Shown here piece after piece: positions 14,644-22,734 of a stretch of 25,984 bases of DNA. Source of the DNA: an uncultured Ruminococcus sp. (GTDB lineage Bacteria; Bacillota; Clostridia; Oscillospirales; Acutalibacteraceae). The notes under the pieces were generated by a model. It saw nothing but the letters and a program-made list of their open reading frames with translations, was not told the origin of the DNA and did no database searches. The translations under genes and the position numbers were made by a program. Within the stretch, counting starts at the first letter, position 1; the number at the start of each line of letters is the position of its first letter. The stretch covers positions 1 through 25,984 of the forward strand of contig UQQD01000020.1 of the NCBI GenBank assembly GCA_900543095.1, written 5' to 3'.

Positions 14644-17514
14644 ATGAACTTTTTAAAAGCGATGTTCGGAAATTACAGCAAAAGAGAGGTCAAGCGTATT
14701 CAGCCGTTATGCGACAAAGTGCTTGCCCTTGAAGATAAATATGCGGCAATGAGCGAAAGTGAACTTAAAAATCAGACTGCGCTCTTAAAGGAACGCCTTG
14801 CAAACGGCGAAACTACAGACGATATTCTTCCGGATGCATTTGCGGTATGCCGCGAGGCAAGCTGGCGTGTGTTGGGAATGAAGCACTTTCCCGTTCAGAT
14901 ACTCGGCGGTATCGTTCTTCATCAGGGCAGAATTGCCGAGATGAAAACAGGTGAAGGTAAAACCTTGGTTGCCACCCTGCCTGCATATCTTAATGCTCTC
15001 ACGGGTGAGGGCGTACATATCGTAACGGTCAACGATTACCTTGCACGCCGTGACTCCGAGTGGATGGGCAAGCTCTACAGATACCTCGGACTTAATGTAG
15101 GTCTTATTGTTCACGACCTTGACAACGAACTCAGAAAAGAAGCGTATGCCGCAGACATCACCTACGGCACGAACAATGAGCTTGGATTTGACTATCTTCG
15201 TGACAATATGGTGGTTTACAAGGAACAAAAGGTTCAGCGCGGACACGCATTTGCGGTAGTCGATGAGGTGGACTCTATCCTCATTGACGAAGCAAGAACA
15301 CCTCTTATCATTTCAGGCAAGGGCGACAAATCAACCGACCTCTACGAGAGAGCCGACAGGCTTGCAAAGACTCTCAAAATCCATCGTTTTGCCGAGCTTG
15401 ACTCAAAAGAGGATATGGAGGAATACTACAAAGAAAACGGCATAGATTATGTTGTTGACGAAAAGCAAAAGACAGCGACGCTTACTCAGAGCGGCGTTAA
15501 AAAGGCGGAGGAATTTTTCAATATAGAAAATCTTACCGACCCCGAAAACCTGACAATTCAGCACCACGTCAATCAGGCAATCAAAGCTAACGGTGTTATG
15601 AAGCTCGACGTTGACTATGTTGTAAAGGACGGCGAGGTTATCATCGTCGATGAGTTTACGGGCCGTTTGATGTACGGCAGACGCTTTAACGAGGGACTGC
15701 ATCAGGCTATTGAAGCAAAAGAGGGCGTAAAGGTTCAGAGCGAAAGCAAGACGCTCGCCACCATCACATTCCAGAACTATTTCCGTCTGTACAAAAAGCT
15801 TTCGGGTATGACGGGTACCGCTCAGACCGAATCCGAAGAGTTTGAAGAAATCTATAAGCTCGACGTTGTTGAAGTTCCCACCAACAAGCCGATAATCCGT
15901 AAGGATCTTCCCGACTCGGTATATAAAACGGAAAACGGAAAATTCAACGCCGTTATCAATCAGATTTGTGAAGCTCACGAAAAAGGTCAGCCCGTGCTTG
16001 TCGGTACAATTTCTATCGAAAAATCGGAGCTGCTCTCAAAAATGCTCAAACGCCGCGGCGTAAAGCATAACGTCCTCAACGCAAAACAGCACGAAAAAGA
16101 GGCTGAGATAGTTGCACAGGCAGGTAAGCTCGGTGCAGTTACAATCGCAACCAATATGGCAGGCCGTGGTACGGATATTATCCTCGGCGGTAACGCCGAA
16201 TATATGGCAAAGGCGTCAATGCGTAAGCAGGGCTTCCCCGAGGAGCTTATCGAAGAGGCTACGGGTTATGCCGAAACCGACGACGAGGAGATTATCAATG
16301 CAAGAAACACATTCAGAGAGCTGAATGATAAATACAAAGAAGAGATCAAAGACGAAGCGGAGCAGGTACGCAACGCAGGCGGACTTATGATAATCGGTAC
16401 CGAGCGCCACGAATCACGCCGTATCGACAACCAGTTAAGAGGTCGTTCAGGACGTCAGGGCGACCCGGGTGTAAGCCGATTCTTCCTTTCGACAGAGGAT
16501 GACCTTATGCGTTTGTTCGGCGGCGACCGAATGAAGATGATGATGGAGCGTATGAACGTTGACGAAGATACGCCTATCGAAAACAAAATGCTTTCAAATA
16601 TAATAGAAAGCTCACAGGAAAAGGTCGAGCTTCGTAACTTCGGTATTCGTAAAGACGTTCTCCAATACGACGACGTTCTTAACCGTCAGCGTGAAATAAT
16701 CTACGGTCAGCGTGACCAGGTTCTTAACGGAGAAGATCTCCACGACACCGTACTCAAGATGGTTTCCGATACTATCGACACTTCAATCAAGCATTATTTG
16801 CCCGAAGGACCGAGAGAGAATTGGAATTTACAAAGCCTCAAGGATTATTATAAGGATTGGATAATCAAAGACGACAGCAAATATGACTTTGAGATTGAAG
16901 ACCTTGAAGAAATGGAGCCTGACGAAATCGGCAAAATGATTGTTGACGACGCTCTTGAAATATACAAAGAAAACGAGGAGCTTCTTCCGGCAGAAACCAT
17001 TCGTGAAATGGAACGTGTTTACCTCTTAAAGAGCGTTGATACTCACTGGATGGAACATATCGACAATATGGAACAGCTCAAATCGGGAATCAGACTTCGT
17101 TCTTACGGTCAGCACGACCCTGTTGTTGAATATCGTCTTGAAGGCTTTGATATGTTCGACGAGATGATTGAGAATATCCGTGAAGATACGGTCAAGCTTA
17201 TGCTGATTATGCCAAAGCGTGTTTATGAGATACAGAAACGTCAGGAAGCAATCGAGGCGGCTCGCAAGGCGGCAGAAAAGCAGGCAGCGGCGGCTCATCA
17301 GGTGCTTCTCAATAACGGAGAGCAAAAGCAGCAGCCAAACGCCGTGCAGGCGGCGCTTAAACGTGAGCAGGTGGCAAAGCCGACTCAGATTTCATCCGAC
17401 GGAACAGACCTTGCAAATAAGACTGTCCGCAAGGGTAAAAAAATCGGCAGAAACGACCCCTGTCCCTGCGGAAGCGGCAAAAAATATAAAAAATGCTGCG
17501 GACGTGACCTTTAA
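14644..17514 (+). CDS. secA: Preprotein translocase ATPase SecA
   Basis: Motor that drives unfolded preproteins through SecYEG. The 956-residue protein is long for Gram-positive SecA (about 800-850) because it keeps the C-terminal linker and zinc motif. In order: nucleotide-binding domain 1 with MKTGEGKTL (100-108) and VVDEVDSILIDEARTPL (DEVD at 207-210); the preprotein cross-linking domain; domain 2 with GTISIEKSELLSKML, ATNMAGRGTDIILGG and QLRGRSGRQGDPG; the helical scaffold and wing (ESSQEKVELRNFGIRKDVLQ; the W in DTHWMEHIDNMEQLKSGI). The tail is basic and ends in the SEC-C zinc/SecB-binding motif CPCGSGKKYKKCC. RBS GAGAGGAA precedes the ATG. It is monocistronic here, with a structured region downstream. 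Confidence 0.98.
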   Translation: MNFLKAMFGNYSKREVKRIQPLCDKVLALEDKYAAMSESELKNQTALLKERLANGETTDDILPDAFAVCREASWRVLGMKHFPVQILGGIVLHQGRIAEMKTGEGKTLVATLPAYLNALTGEGVHIVTVNDYLARRDSEWMGKLYRYLGLNVGLIVHDLDNELRKEAYAADITYGTNNELGFDYLRDNMVVYKEQKVQRGHAFAVVDEVDSILIDEARTPLIISGKGDKSTDLYERADRLAKTLKIHRFAELDSKEDMEEYYKENGIDYVVDEKQKTATLTQSGVKKAEEFFNIENLTDPENLTIQHHVNQAIKANGVMKLDVDYVVKDGEVIIVDEFTGRLMYGRRFNEGLHQAIEAKEGVKVQSESKTLATITFQNYFRLYKKLSGMTGTAQTESEEFEEIYKLDVVEVPTNKPIIRKDLPDSVYKTENGKFNAVINQICEAHEKGQPVLVGTISIEKSELLSKMLKRRGVKHNVLNAKQHEKEAEIVAQAGKLGAVTIATNMAGRGTDIILGGNAEYMAKASMRKQGFPEELIEEATGYAETDDEEIINARNTFRELNDKYKEEIKDEAEQVRNAGGLMIIGTERHESRRIDNQLRGRSGRQGDPGVSRFFLSTEDDLMRLFGGDRMKMMMERMNVDEDTPIENKMLSNIIESSQEKVELRNFGIRKDVLQYDDVLNRQREIIYGQRDQVLNGEDLHDTVLKMVSDTIDTSIKHYLPEGPRENWNLQSLKDYYKDWIIKDDSKYDFEIEDLEEMEPDEIGKMIVDDALEIYKENEELLPAETIREMERVYLLKSVDTHWMEHIDNMEQLKSGIRLRSYGQHDPVVEYRLEGFDMFDEMIENIREDTVKLMLIMPKRVYEIQKRQEAIEAARKAAEKQAAAAHQVLLNNGEQKQQPNAVQAALKREQVAKPTQISSDGTDLANKTVRKGKKIGRNDPCPCGSGKKYKKCCGRDL

Positions 17515-17573
17515 AACTGCGGATAACGACCATTGTGCCGTTAAAAACAGATATACTTTTAATTAACAGTTAT

Positions 17574-17598
17574 ACGGGCGGCTCTTGCAGCCGCCCGT
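17574..17598 (+). terminator. Candidate secA terminator hairpin
   Basis: ACGGGCGGCT-cttgc-AGCCGCCCGT is a perfect 10-bp stem 60 bp after the secA stop. The following sequence (cggcgtaaaagg) has no T-run, so it may act as an mRNA-stabilising 3' hairpin rather than an intrinsic terminator. Confidence 0.5.
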
Positions 17599-17625
17599 CG
17601 GCGTAAAAGGTCTTATCACTGTTCC

Positions 17626-17686
17626 GCTGCTTTTAACATAATGCGTGATTTTTGTTGCAGGGATTTTACGCAGCAGATGTTAAAGG
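17626..17686. other. Nested stem-loop in the secA-usp gap
   Basis: An outer stem CTTTTAACAT (17630-17639) pairs with ATGTTAAAGG (17677-17686). Inside it, TGCGT (17642-17646) pairs with ACGCA (17668-17672). GCTGC (17626-17630) offers an alternative partner for GCAGC. No known RNA family is recognised. Confidence 0.3.
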
Positions 17687-17733
17687 GTTTTATCGGAAGA
17701 TAGTATAAATTAAAATCGTATGGACGTTCATAC

Positions 17734-17774
17734 AAAAACGACAAACGGGCTGACGTGATGTCAGCCCGTTTGTC
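17734..17774 (-). terminator. Rho-independent terminator of the usp-like gene
   Basis: The stem GACAAACGGGCTGAC (17740-17754) and its perfect 15-bp complement (17760-17774) enclose a 5-nt loop. On the minus strand the stem is followed by GTTTTTGTA, giving a U-tract. It lies 85 bp past the stop of the minus-strand gene and could also block read-through from secA. Confidence 0.8.
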
Positions 17775-17858
17775 ATTGATAGAGAGATTATATTATTTCT
17801 TAGAAAGAATGGAGAAAGGAATATTTATAGTTAATATATCAATTAAGGAGAAAACGGA

Positions 17859-18275
17859 TTAATCCGAATAAGCTTTACACAGCTCCATTGTGTATATGCG
17901 GTTGTCTTTAGCAACCATAGTAATTGATACCTCCGGAGCAAGCTCGTTAAATTTGACAAGAAAGCTCTTGTCACCGCCGTCATGCATACCTGTAACAATG
18001 CGTTCAACTTTATTTGCATTGGCAAATTGTGCGGCAGCCTTTGGTGCGTCGCTGTTAAACAAAACGGTCATATCAGCTCCTGCGGCTTTAGACACGCTGT
18101 AGAGGTATTCGATAGTATCGCTGACGCTTATGTATTCGGTAGTCGGTTTGAGAATGCTCAAAACCCTAAGCTCACGACCGCAGGCGTCGGCAATATTTTT
18201 TGCTTCTCTTATTATTCTGTCACAATCCGGTTGGCTTGTCACACAAGCAAGTATTGACGGCTTGTCACTGAACAT
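17859..18275 (-). CDS. Small universal stress protein-like (Usp/KdpD-type) protein
   Basis: A 138-residue cytoplasmic protein, a single Rossmann-like Usp domain. The start ATG at 18275 is set by a very strong RBS (AAGGGAGGTG) 6 nt upstream; the open frame continues upstream to 18428, but that part would be an artefact. The N-terminus SILACVTSQPDCDRIIREAK resembles the Usp domain inside KdpD sensor kinases (I-L-V-C-V-x-P-x-P). It is followed by ADACGRELRVLSIL and the later GMHDGGDKSFL in place of the ATP-binding GxxG-9x-G(S/T) loop, which is only weakly kept. ATP binding is therefore doubtful. It stands alone, convergent with secA and divergent from rplM. Role unknown. Confidence 0.75.
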   Translation of the reverse strand: MFSDKPSILACVTSQPDCDRIIREAKNIADACGRELRVLSILKPTTEYISVSDTIEYLYSVSKAAGADMTVLFNSDAPKAAAQFANANKVERIVTGMHDGGDKSFLVKFNELAPEVSITMVAKDNRIYTMELCKAYSD

Positions 18276-18476
18276 CGTTTTCACCTCCCTTGCTGTTGTG
18301 TCTATATAATAACTCCGCTTTTTGAAAAACATATATTGGAAATGTGAAAATATCGTGAAAATTACCGATACGGGCAAAAAAGTTAAAATCGCTTGTGAGA
18401 ATACGAGAGCATATAAGAGTATATCCACGAAATCAAAAGATTGTTCGGAGCTAAATTAATTTTTTTGAAAAAAGTG

Positions 18477-18505
18477 TTGACTTTGTCCTTTTAATGTAAT
18501 ATAAT
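18477..18505 (+). promoter_or_regulatory. Strong predicted promoter of rplM-rpsI
   Basis: TTGACT (18477-18482), a 17-bp spacer, then consensus TATAAT (18500-18505). The leader is only about 27 nt, too short for an L13 autoregulatory leader RNA between this promoter and the gene. Confidence 0.85.
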
Positions 18506-18538
18506 CATATCTGCACGAAAAAGACAGGAGGAATTAAT

Positions 18539-18967
18539 ATGTCAACATATTTAGCTAAAAAAAGCGAAGTTGAACGCAGCTGGTACGTTATAGACGCAGC
18601 AGGCAAGCCGCTCGGCAGAGTTGCCGCACAGGCAGCCGTACTTTTGAGAGGCAAGCATAAGCCGATCTTCACACCAAACGTTGACTGCGGCGATCATGTT
18701 ATCATCATCAACTGCAAGGACGCTGTTCTGACAGGCAACAAGCTCACTCAGAAAAAATGGCAGCGCCACACCGGTTATATCGGTCATCTTAAAGAAACAC
18801 GCTACGATACACTTATGGCAACAAAGCCTGCAAAGGCTATGGAGCTTGCCGTTAAGGGTATGCTTCCAAAGAACACACTCGGCAGAGCAGCTCTTTTAAG
18901 ATTAAGACTCTTTGAGGGTGCAGAACACAACCATCAGGCTCAGAAGCCTCAGACGGTTGAAGCATAA
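18539..18967 (+). CDS. rplM: Large-subunit ribosomal protein uL13
   Basis: Component of the 50S subunit and an early assembly protein. The 142 residues are the normal length. Family landmarks are VERSWYVIDAAGKPLGRVA near the N-terminus, LLRGKHKPIFTPNVDCGDHV, GNKLTQKKWQRHTGYIG, and the C-terminal GMLPKNTLGRAALLRLRLFEG. RBS AGGAGGAATTAAT is optimal. rpsI follows after 17 bp, the near-universal bacterial rplM-rpsI operon. Confidence 0.98.
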   Translation: MSTYLAKKSEVERSWYVIDAAGKPLGRVAAQAAVLLRGKHKPIFTPNVDCGDHVIIINCKDAVLTGNKLTQKKWQRHTGYIGHLKETRYDTLMATKPAKAMELAVKGMLPKNTLGRAALLRLRLFEGAEHNHQAQKPQTVEA

Positions 18968-18984
18968 GAAGGAGGCAAAACATA

Positions 18985-19386
18985 ATGTACGATAACAAAG
19001 CTTATTTTTACGGTACAGGCAGAAGAAAAAGCTCTGTTGCAAGAGTAAGACTTTATCAGGGCACAGGCAAAATCACGATCAACGACCGTGACATCGACGA
19101 TTACTTTGGTCTTGAAACACTCAAGCTCATAGTAAGACAGCCTCTTGCTTTGACAGAAACAGACGAAAAGTTCGACGTAGTTTGCAGAGTTGCAGGCGGC
19201 GGTGTAACAGGTCAGGCAGGCGCTATCCGTCACGGAATTTCAAGAGCGCTTCTCCAGTATGACAGCGAGAACCTCAGAGGCAAGCTCAAGAAGGCAGGCT
19301 TCCTCACTCGTGACCCGAGAATGAAAGAGCGTAAGAAATACGGTCTTAAGGCCGCACGTCGCGCACCTCAGTTCTCAAAGAGATAA
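18985..19386 (+). CDS. rpsI: Small-subunit ribosomal protein uS9
   Basis: Its C-terminal tail reaches the P-site tRNA of the 30S subunit. The 133 residues begin with a small extension and FYGTGRRKSSVARVRL. They include GGGVTGQAGAIRHGISRAL and end with the typical RDPRMKERKKYGLKAARRAP and QFSKR; the final Lys-Arg is the tRNA-contacting tail. RBS AAGGAGG is well placed. It is the second gene of the rplM operon and is followed by a good terminator. Confidence 0.98.
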   Translation: MYDNKAYFYGTGRRKSSVARVRLYQGTGKITINDRDIDDYFGLETLKLIVRQPLALTETDEKFDVVCRVAGGGVTGQAGAIRHGISRALLQYDSENLRGKLKKAGFLTRDPRMKERKKYGLKAARRAPQFSKR

Positions 19387-19410
19387 TCAGATACACTTTG
19401 GTTATTTATC

Positions 19411-19446
19411 AGACCTTTCGAGAAATCGAGAGGTCTGTATTTTTTT
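19411..19446 (+). terminator. Intrinsic terminator of rplM-rpsI
   Basis: The stem AGACCTTTCGA-gaaa-TCGAGAGGTCT (19411-19436) is followed by a run of T residues (19440-19446). It lies 25 bp after the rpsI stop. Confidence 0.9.
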
Positions 19447-19803
19447 GGTTTTTATTTTAGAGGTTTTATATAGATTTATCACTTTATTTATCGCCTGCTA
19501 TATATCTCTGCCAAAAAAGGTTACAAAATGTAAAAAATCGGATAACTGTCACATAGTCAACACATTTGTGTGATATCTTAATTATCAATACACAAAAGAT
19601 AATCTGTTAAAAATAGAATTTTTTAAAGCGAATATCTGTTAATTAGGCAAAATCTATAAAAAATTTCAGGTAATTTGTAAATAGAGGTTGATTTTTTTTT
19701 CGTTTTTGTGTAATATGTATATATGAGGGATTGTGCCTTCATTTGAAAGTGCAATCACAACCATATCACAATTATTATTTGCAGAGAAAAGAGGTACATT
19801 TCT
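19447..19803. other. AT-rich regulatory gap upstream of the PucR-like gene
   Basis: No gene is seen. It contains the predicted promoter at 19688-19716 and an imperfect hairpin gattgtgcc-ttcatttgaa-agtgcaatc (about 19729-19757) in the likely 5' leader. Upstream of the promoter there are only scattered A/T tracts and a short CACA...TGTG repeat near 19560-19575. Confidence 0.4.
19688..19716 (+). promoter_or_regulatory. Predicted promoter of the PucR/CdaR-type gene
   Basis: TTGATT (19688-19693), a 17-bp T-rich spacer, then TAATAT (19711-19716). The leader is about 80 nt and holds an imperfect hairpin. Confidence 0.55.
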
Positions 19804-20889
19804 ATGTCTAACAGATTATTTCAGGGCATTGTGCATCAGATGAAGGATGCTATTGACAGAACAATAGGTGTTATCGACGAAACCTCCGTTGTTATTGCCT
19901 GCTCGGAATTAGGCAAAATCGGTGAGGTGAATGAAAGCATCAACTCCGAAACCCTCAGCCTTACTGCTCCGTTTGTTATCAACGGTTACACATACAAGCC
20001 ATTTGGCAGCAGTTCAAAATACGACTATGCTGTTTTTGTTCAGGGTACTGACGAATATGCCCAGAAATACGTTCAGCTTCTTTCGGTTTCGTTTGCAAGC
20101 ATAAAGCAGTATTACGATGAAAAATACGATCGTTCAAATTTCATAAAGAACGTTATTCTTGACAACATTCTTCCGGGAGATATTTATCTTAAGGCAAGAG
20201 AGCTTCATTTTAACAGCGAAGTTTCAAGAGTTTGCCTGCTTATCAAGATTGTTTCAAAAACTGATGTTTCAGCTTATGATGTAGTTCAAAACCTCTTCCC
20301 CGACAAAACCAAAGACTTTGTTATAAACATCAACGAAGAGGAGATTGCACTTGTCAAGGAGGTTAAGCCCGACACTGACGGACGTGACCTTGAAAAGCTT
20401 GCAAGCTCGATTGCAGATACGCTTTCAAGTGAGTTTTACACCCATTGTGTTGTCGGTATCGGCACAACCGTTACGGGAATAAAGGATCTTGCACGTTCGT
20501 TCAAGGAGGCTCAGTCGGCTCTTGAAGTTGAAAAGGTGTTTGATATCGAACGCACTATAGTAAGCTATGATAATCTCGGTATTGCACGTCTTATCTATCA
20601 GCTTCCGACAACACTCTGCAAAATGTTCCTTAAAGAGGTATTCAAGCGCGGCTCTATCGAGAGCCTTGACCAGGAAACTCTGTTTACAATCCAGCGTTTC
20701 TTTGAAAACAACCTCAATGTTTCCGAAACCTCAAGAAAGTTGTTTGTACACCGCAATACGCTTGTTTACAGACTTGAAAAAATCAAAAAGCTTACGGGTC
20801 TTGATTTGCGTGAATTTGAGGACGCTATTGTATTTAAGGTAGCTCTTATGGTTAAAAAATATCTTAACGCAAGCCCGACAAAATATTGA
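19804..20889 (+). CDS. PucR/CdaR-family transcriptional regulator
   Basis: A 361-residue regulator. The N-terminal ~110 residues resemble a sugar-diacid-type sensor region (DRTIGVIDETSVVIACSELG). A central part about 115-270 looks like the degenerate GGDEF-like module of CdaR proteins (VVGIGTTVTGIKDLARSFKEAQSALE). The C-terminal PucR helix-turn-helix lies at about 300-350 (LNVSETSRKLFVHRNTLVYR, then LEKIKKLTGLDLREFEDA). RBS AGAGG is present. It sits directly before ftsE, separated by a terminator-like hairpin. No diacid catabolism gene is nearby, so its ligand is unknown and a link to wall division is only positional. Confidence 0.88.
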   Translation: MSNRLFQGIVHQMKDAIDRTIGVIDETSVVIACSELGKIGEVNESINSETLSLTAPFVINGYTYKPFGSSSKYDYAVFVQGTDEYAQKYVQLLSVSFASIKQYYDEKYDRSNFIKNVILDNILPGDIYLKARELHFNSEVSRVCLLIKIVSKTDVSAYDVVQNLFPDKTKDFVININEEEIALVKEVKPDTDGRDLEKLASSIADTLSSEFYTHCVVGIGTTVTGIKDLARSFKEAQSALEVEKVFDIERTIVSYDNLGIARLIYQLPTTLCKMFLKEVFKRGSIESLDQETLFTIQRFFENNLNVSETSRKLFVHRNTLVYRLEKIKKLTGLDLREFEDAIVFKVALMVKKYLNASPTKY

Positions 20890-20915
20890 TTTTGATTTTT
20901 AATTAATCCATTAAT

Positions 20916-20965
20916 CGCTCCTGAACACAAAACAAAATACAAGTGTTCAGGGCGCTTGATTTTTA
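20916..20965 (+). terminator. Terminator-like hairpin between the PucR-type gene and ftsE
   Basis: CCTGAACAC (20920-20928) pairs with GTGTTCAGG (20943-20951), extended by CGC/GCG with one bulge, followed by ttgattttta. The 14-nt loop is long. It ends 34 bp before ftsE, so it may be an attenuator of read-through rather than a full stop. Confidence 0.6.
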
Positions 20966-20998
20966 CTGCACTTGCAGTGTTAAAGCAAAGGTGAAAGT

Positions 20999-21781
20999 AT
21001 GATTGATTTTGAAAATGTTTCAAAAACATATCCTAACGGTACTCATGCGCTCTATGATGTAAATCTGCATATTGACAAAGGCGAATTTGTATTTATTGTG
21101 GGTGCGTCCGGTGCGGGCAAAAGTACATTTTTAAAGCTTATTATGCACGAAGAATCCCCGACAAGCGGCGAAATCGTTATCAACAACAAAAAGGTTTCAA
21201 CGCTCAGACGCAAAGACGTACCGTATCTGCGCCGTCATATGGGTATAGTGTTTCAGGACTTCCGACTTATTGATAAAATGACGGTGTTTGACAACGTGGC
21301 GTTTGCTATGCGTGCCGTAGGCGAAAGCACGGCAACAATAAAAAAGCGTGTTCCGTATGTTCTTAATCTTGTCGGACTTTCAAGTAAAATGAAGAGCAAG
21401 CCGAGTGAGCTTTCGGGCGGTGAACAGCAGCGTGTCAGCCTTGCAAGAGCACTTGTAAACAACCCTGAGATAATAATTGCGGACGAGCCTACGGGCAACG
21501 TCGATCCGGAGCTTTCGTACGAGATAATCGAGCTGCTCACGGAAATTAACGCAATGGGTACAACGGTTCTTGTTGTAACCCACGAGCACGAGCTTGTGCG
21601 TGAGTTCAGTCAAAGGGTTATCACGATAGATCACGGACGTGTTATCGGTGATTCAAAATACAGCGCCGACGATGATAACTCTGCGGTATATAACGAAGAC
21701 ATTGACGATTATCGTGATTCGGATGATTTCTACGGTGATTATCCGCAATATCCCGAAAATGTAATCGTAACTCCCGATTAA
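20999..21781 (+). CDS. ftsE: Cell-division ABC transporter ATPase FtsE
   Basis: Cytosolic ATPase that with FtsX controls septal peptidoglycan hydrolysis. Residues 1-225 form a complete ABC domain: an N-terminal IDFENVSKTYPNGTHALYDV typical of FtsE, Walker A GASGAGKST (35-43), Q-loop region GIVFQDFRLI, signature LSGGEQQR (138-145), Walker B IIIADEPTGN (about 159-168) and the H-loop VVTHEHEL. The 260-residue length exceeds the usual ~225-230 because of an acidic tail of about 35 residues rich in Asp and Tyr (DDDNSAVYNEDIDDYRDSDD). RBS AAAGGTG is well placed. ftsX begins 30 bp after the stop. Confidence 0.95.
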   Translation: MIDFENVSKTYPNGTHALYDVNLHIDKGEFVFIVGASGAGKSTFLKLIMHEESPTSGEIVINNKKVSTLRRKDVPYLRRHMGIVFQDFRLIDKMTVFDNVAFAMRAVGESTATIKKRVPYVLNLVGLSSKMKSKPSELSGGEQQRVSLARALVNNPEIIIADEPTGNVDPELSYEIIELLTEINAMGTTVLVVTHEHELVREFSQRVITIDHGRVIGDSKYSADDDNSAVYNEDIDDYRDSDDFYGDYPQYPENVIVTPD

Positions 21782-21810
21782 GGCGAGATAAAGTTTGAAA
21801 GGATAATTTT

Positions 21811-22713
21811 ATGAAAGGCTTTGGCTATCTTGTAAAAGAGGGATTCAAAAATGTCTGGATCAACCGAATTATGAGCATTGCTTCTGTTTGCGTTTTGGTA
21901 AGCTGCCTTGTGCTTACAGGCTCTGCGACGCTTTTTTCCGTAAATGTGTCGGAAATGGTCGATCAGGTAGGACAAAACAATGAAACCACTGTTTACATAA
22001 AAGACGGATATTCTCAGCTTGAGGCTGTTTATATAGGAAAAGATATAGAAAAGATTGACAACGTAAGCTCTGTTACGTTCTACCCTAAGGAGGACGCTTT
22101 CAAGCAGTTTAAAAGCCAGCTTGGTGATGAGCTTTTTGCTCAGATAGACGAGAACAAAAACCCGTTGCCCGACGCTTTTATTGTTGTTATGGACGATCTT
22201 GAAAAGTACGATCAAACGGTTGCACAAATACAGCAGATTGACGGTGTTGACTCTGTATTAAACCGCAAGGATTTTGCCGACAAGCTGACAAGCATCAGCC
22301 ATATGGTAAATATTGTTGCTGTCGGAATAGTGATCGTTCTGGTTATTATCTCACTGTTTATCATTGCAAATACAATTCGCGCCACAATGTATTCGCGTAG
22401 ATTTGAAATCAGTATAATGAAATCGGTGGGTGCTACCAACTCCTTTGTGCGAATGCCGTTTTTGGTTGAGGGTATGACAATCGGACTTATCTCAGCGGCT
22501 TTGTCCGTCGGATTTCTTGCCCTGCTGTACGAGGGAATCAGTCAGGTGTTTATATCAACGAACATTCCGTTTGAATTTATTCCGTTTACAAACGTGTTGT
22601 TGCCGGTAATCGGAGCATTTGTTGTTGCGGGTATGTTCGTAGGATTTATCGGCAGTTTTGTGTCGATACGCAAGTATCTCAAAATGGAAGGCAACGAGAT
22701 ACTCGGATGGTAA
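21811..22713 (+). CDS. ftsX: Cell-division membrane protein FtsX
   Basis: Type VII ABC permease that transmits FtsE ATP cycles to an extracellular hydrolase or activator. The 300 residues show a short N-terminal cytosolic part (FGYLVKEGFKNVWINRIMSI), helix 1 (about 22-43), and a ~120-residue extracellular domain (SEMVDQVGQNNETTVYIKDG through the FtsX ECD-like VSSVTFYPKEDAFKQF). Three further helices follow (about 173-195, 220-245, 265-290). The cytosolic stretch RRFEISIMKSVGATNSFVRM is the conserved coupling-helix region. RBS AAAGGATAA. It sits between ftsE and the M23 coiled-coil protein, its predicted partner. Confidence 0.94.
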   Translation: MKGFGYLVKEGFKNVWINRIMSIASVCVLVSCLVLTGSATLFSVNVSEMVDQVGQNNETTVYIKDGYSQLEAVYIGKDIEKIDNVSSVTFYPKEDAFKQFKSQLGDELFAQIDENKNPLPDAFIVVMDDLEKYDQTVAQIQQIDGVDSVLNRKDFADKLTSISHMVNIVAVGIVIVLVIISLFIIANTIRATMYSRRFEISIMKSVGATNSFVRMPFLVEGMTIGLISAALSVGFLALLYEGISQVFISTNIPFEFIPFTNVLLPVIGAFVVAGMFVGFIGSFVSIRKYLKMEGNEILGW

Positions 22714-22734
22714 TTTACCGAGAGGAGAATGTAT

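Noticed and set aside
15403..15978. 191-codon minus-strand open frame inside secA
   Set aside because: Antisense shadow of a highly conserved part of secA, with no ribosome site or promoter.
18276..18428. N-terminal extension of the usp-like gene with a hydrophobic segment
   Set aside because: The strong AAGGGAGGTG ribosome site places the start at 18275. The extension would be non-coding leader and promoter.
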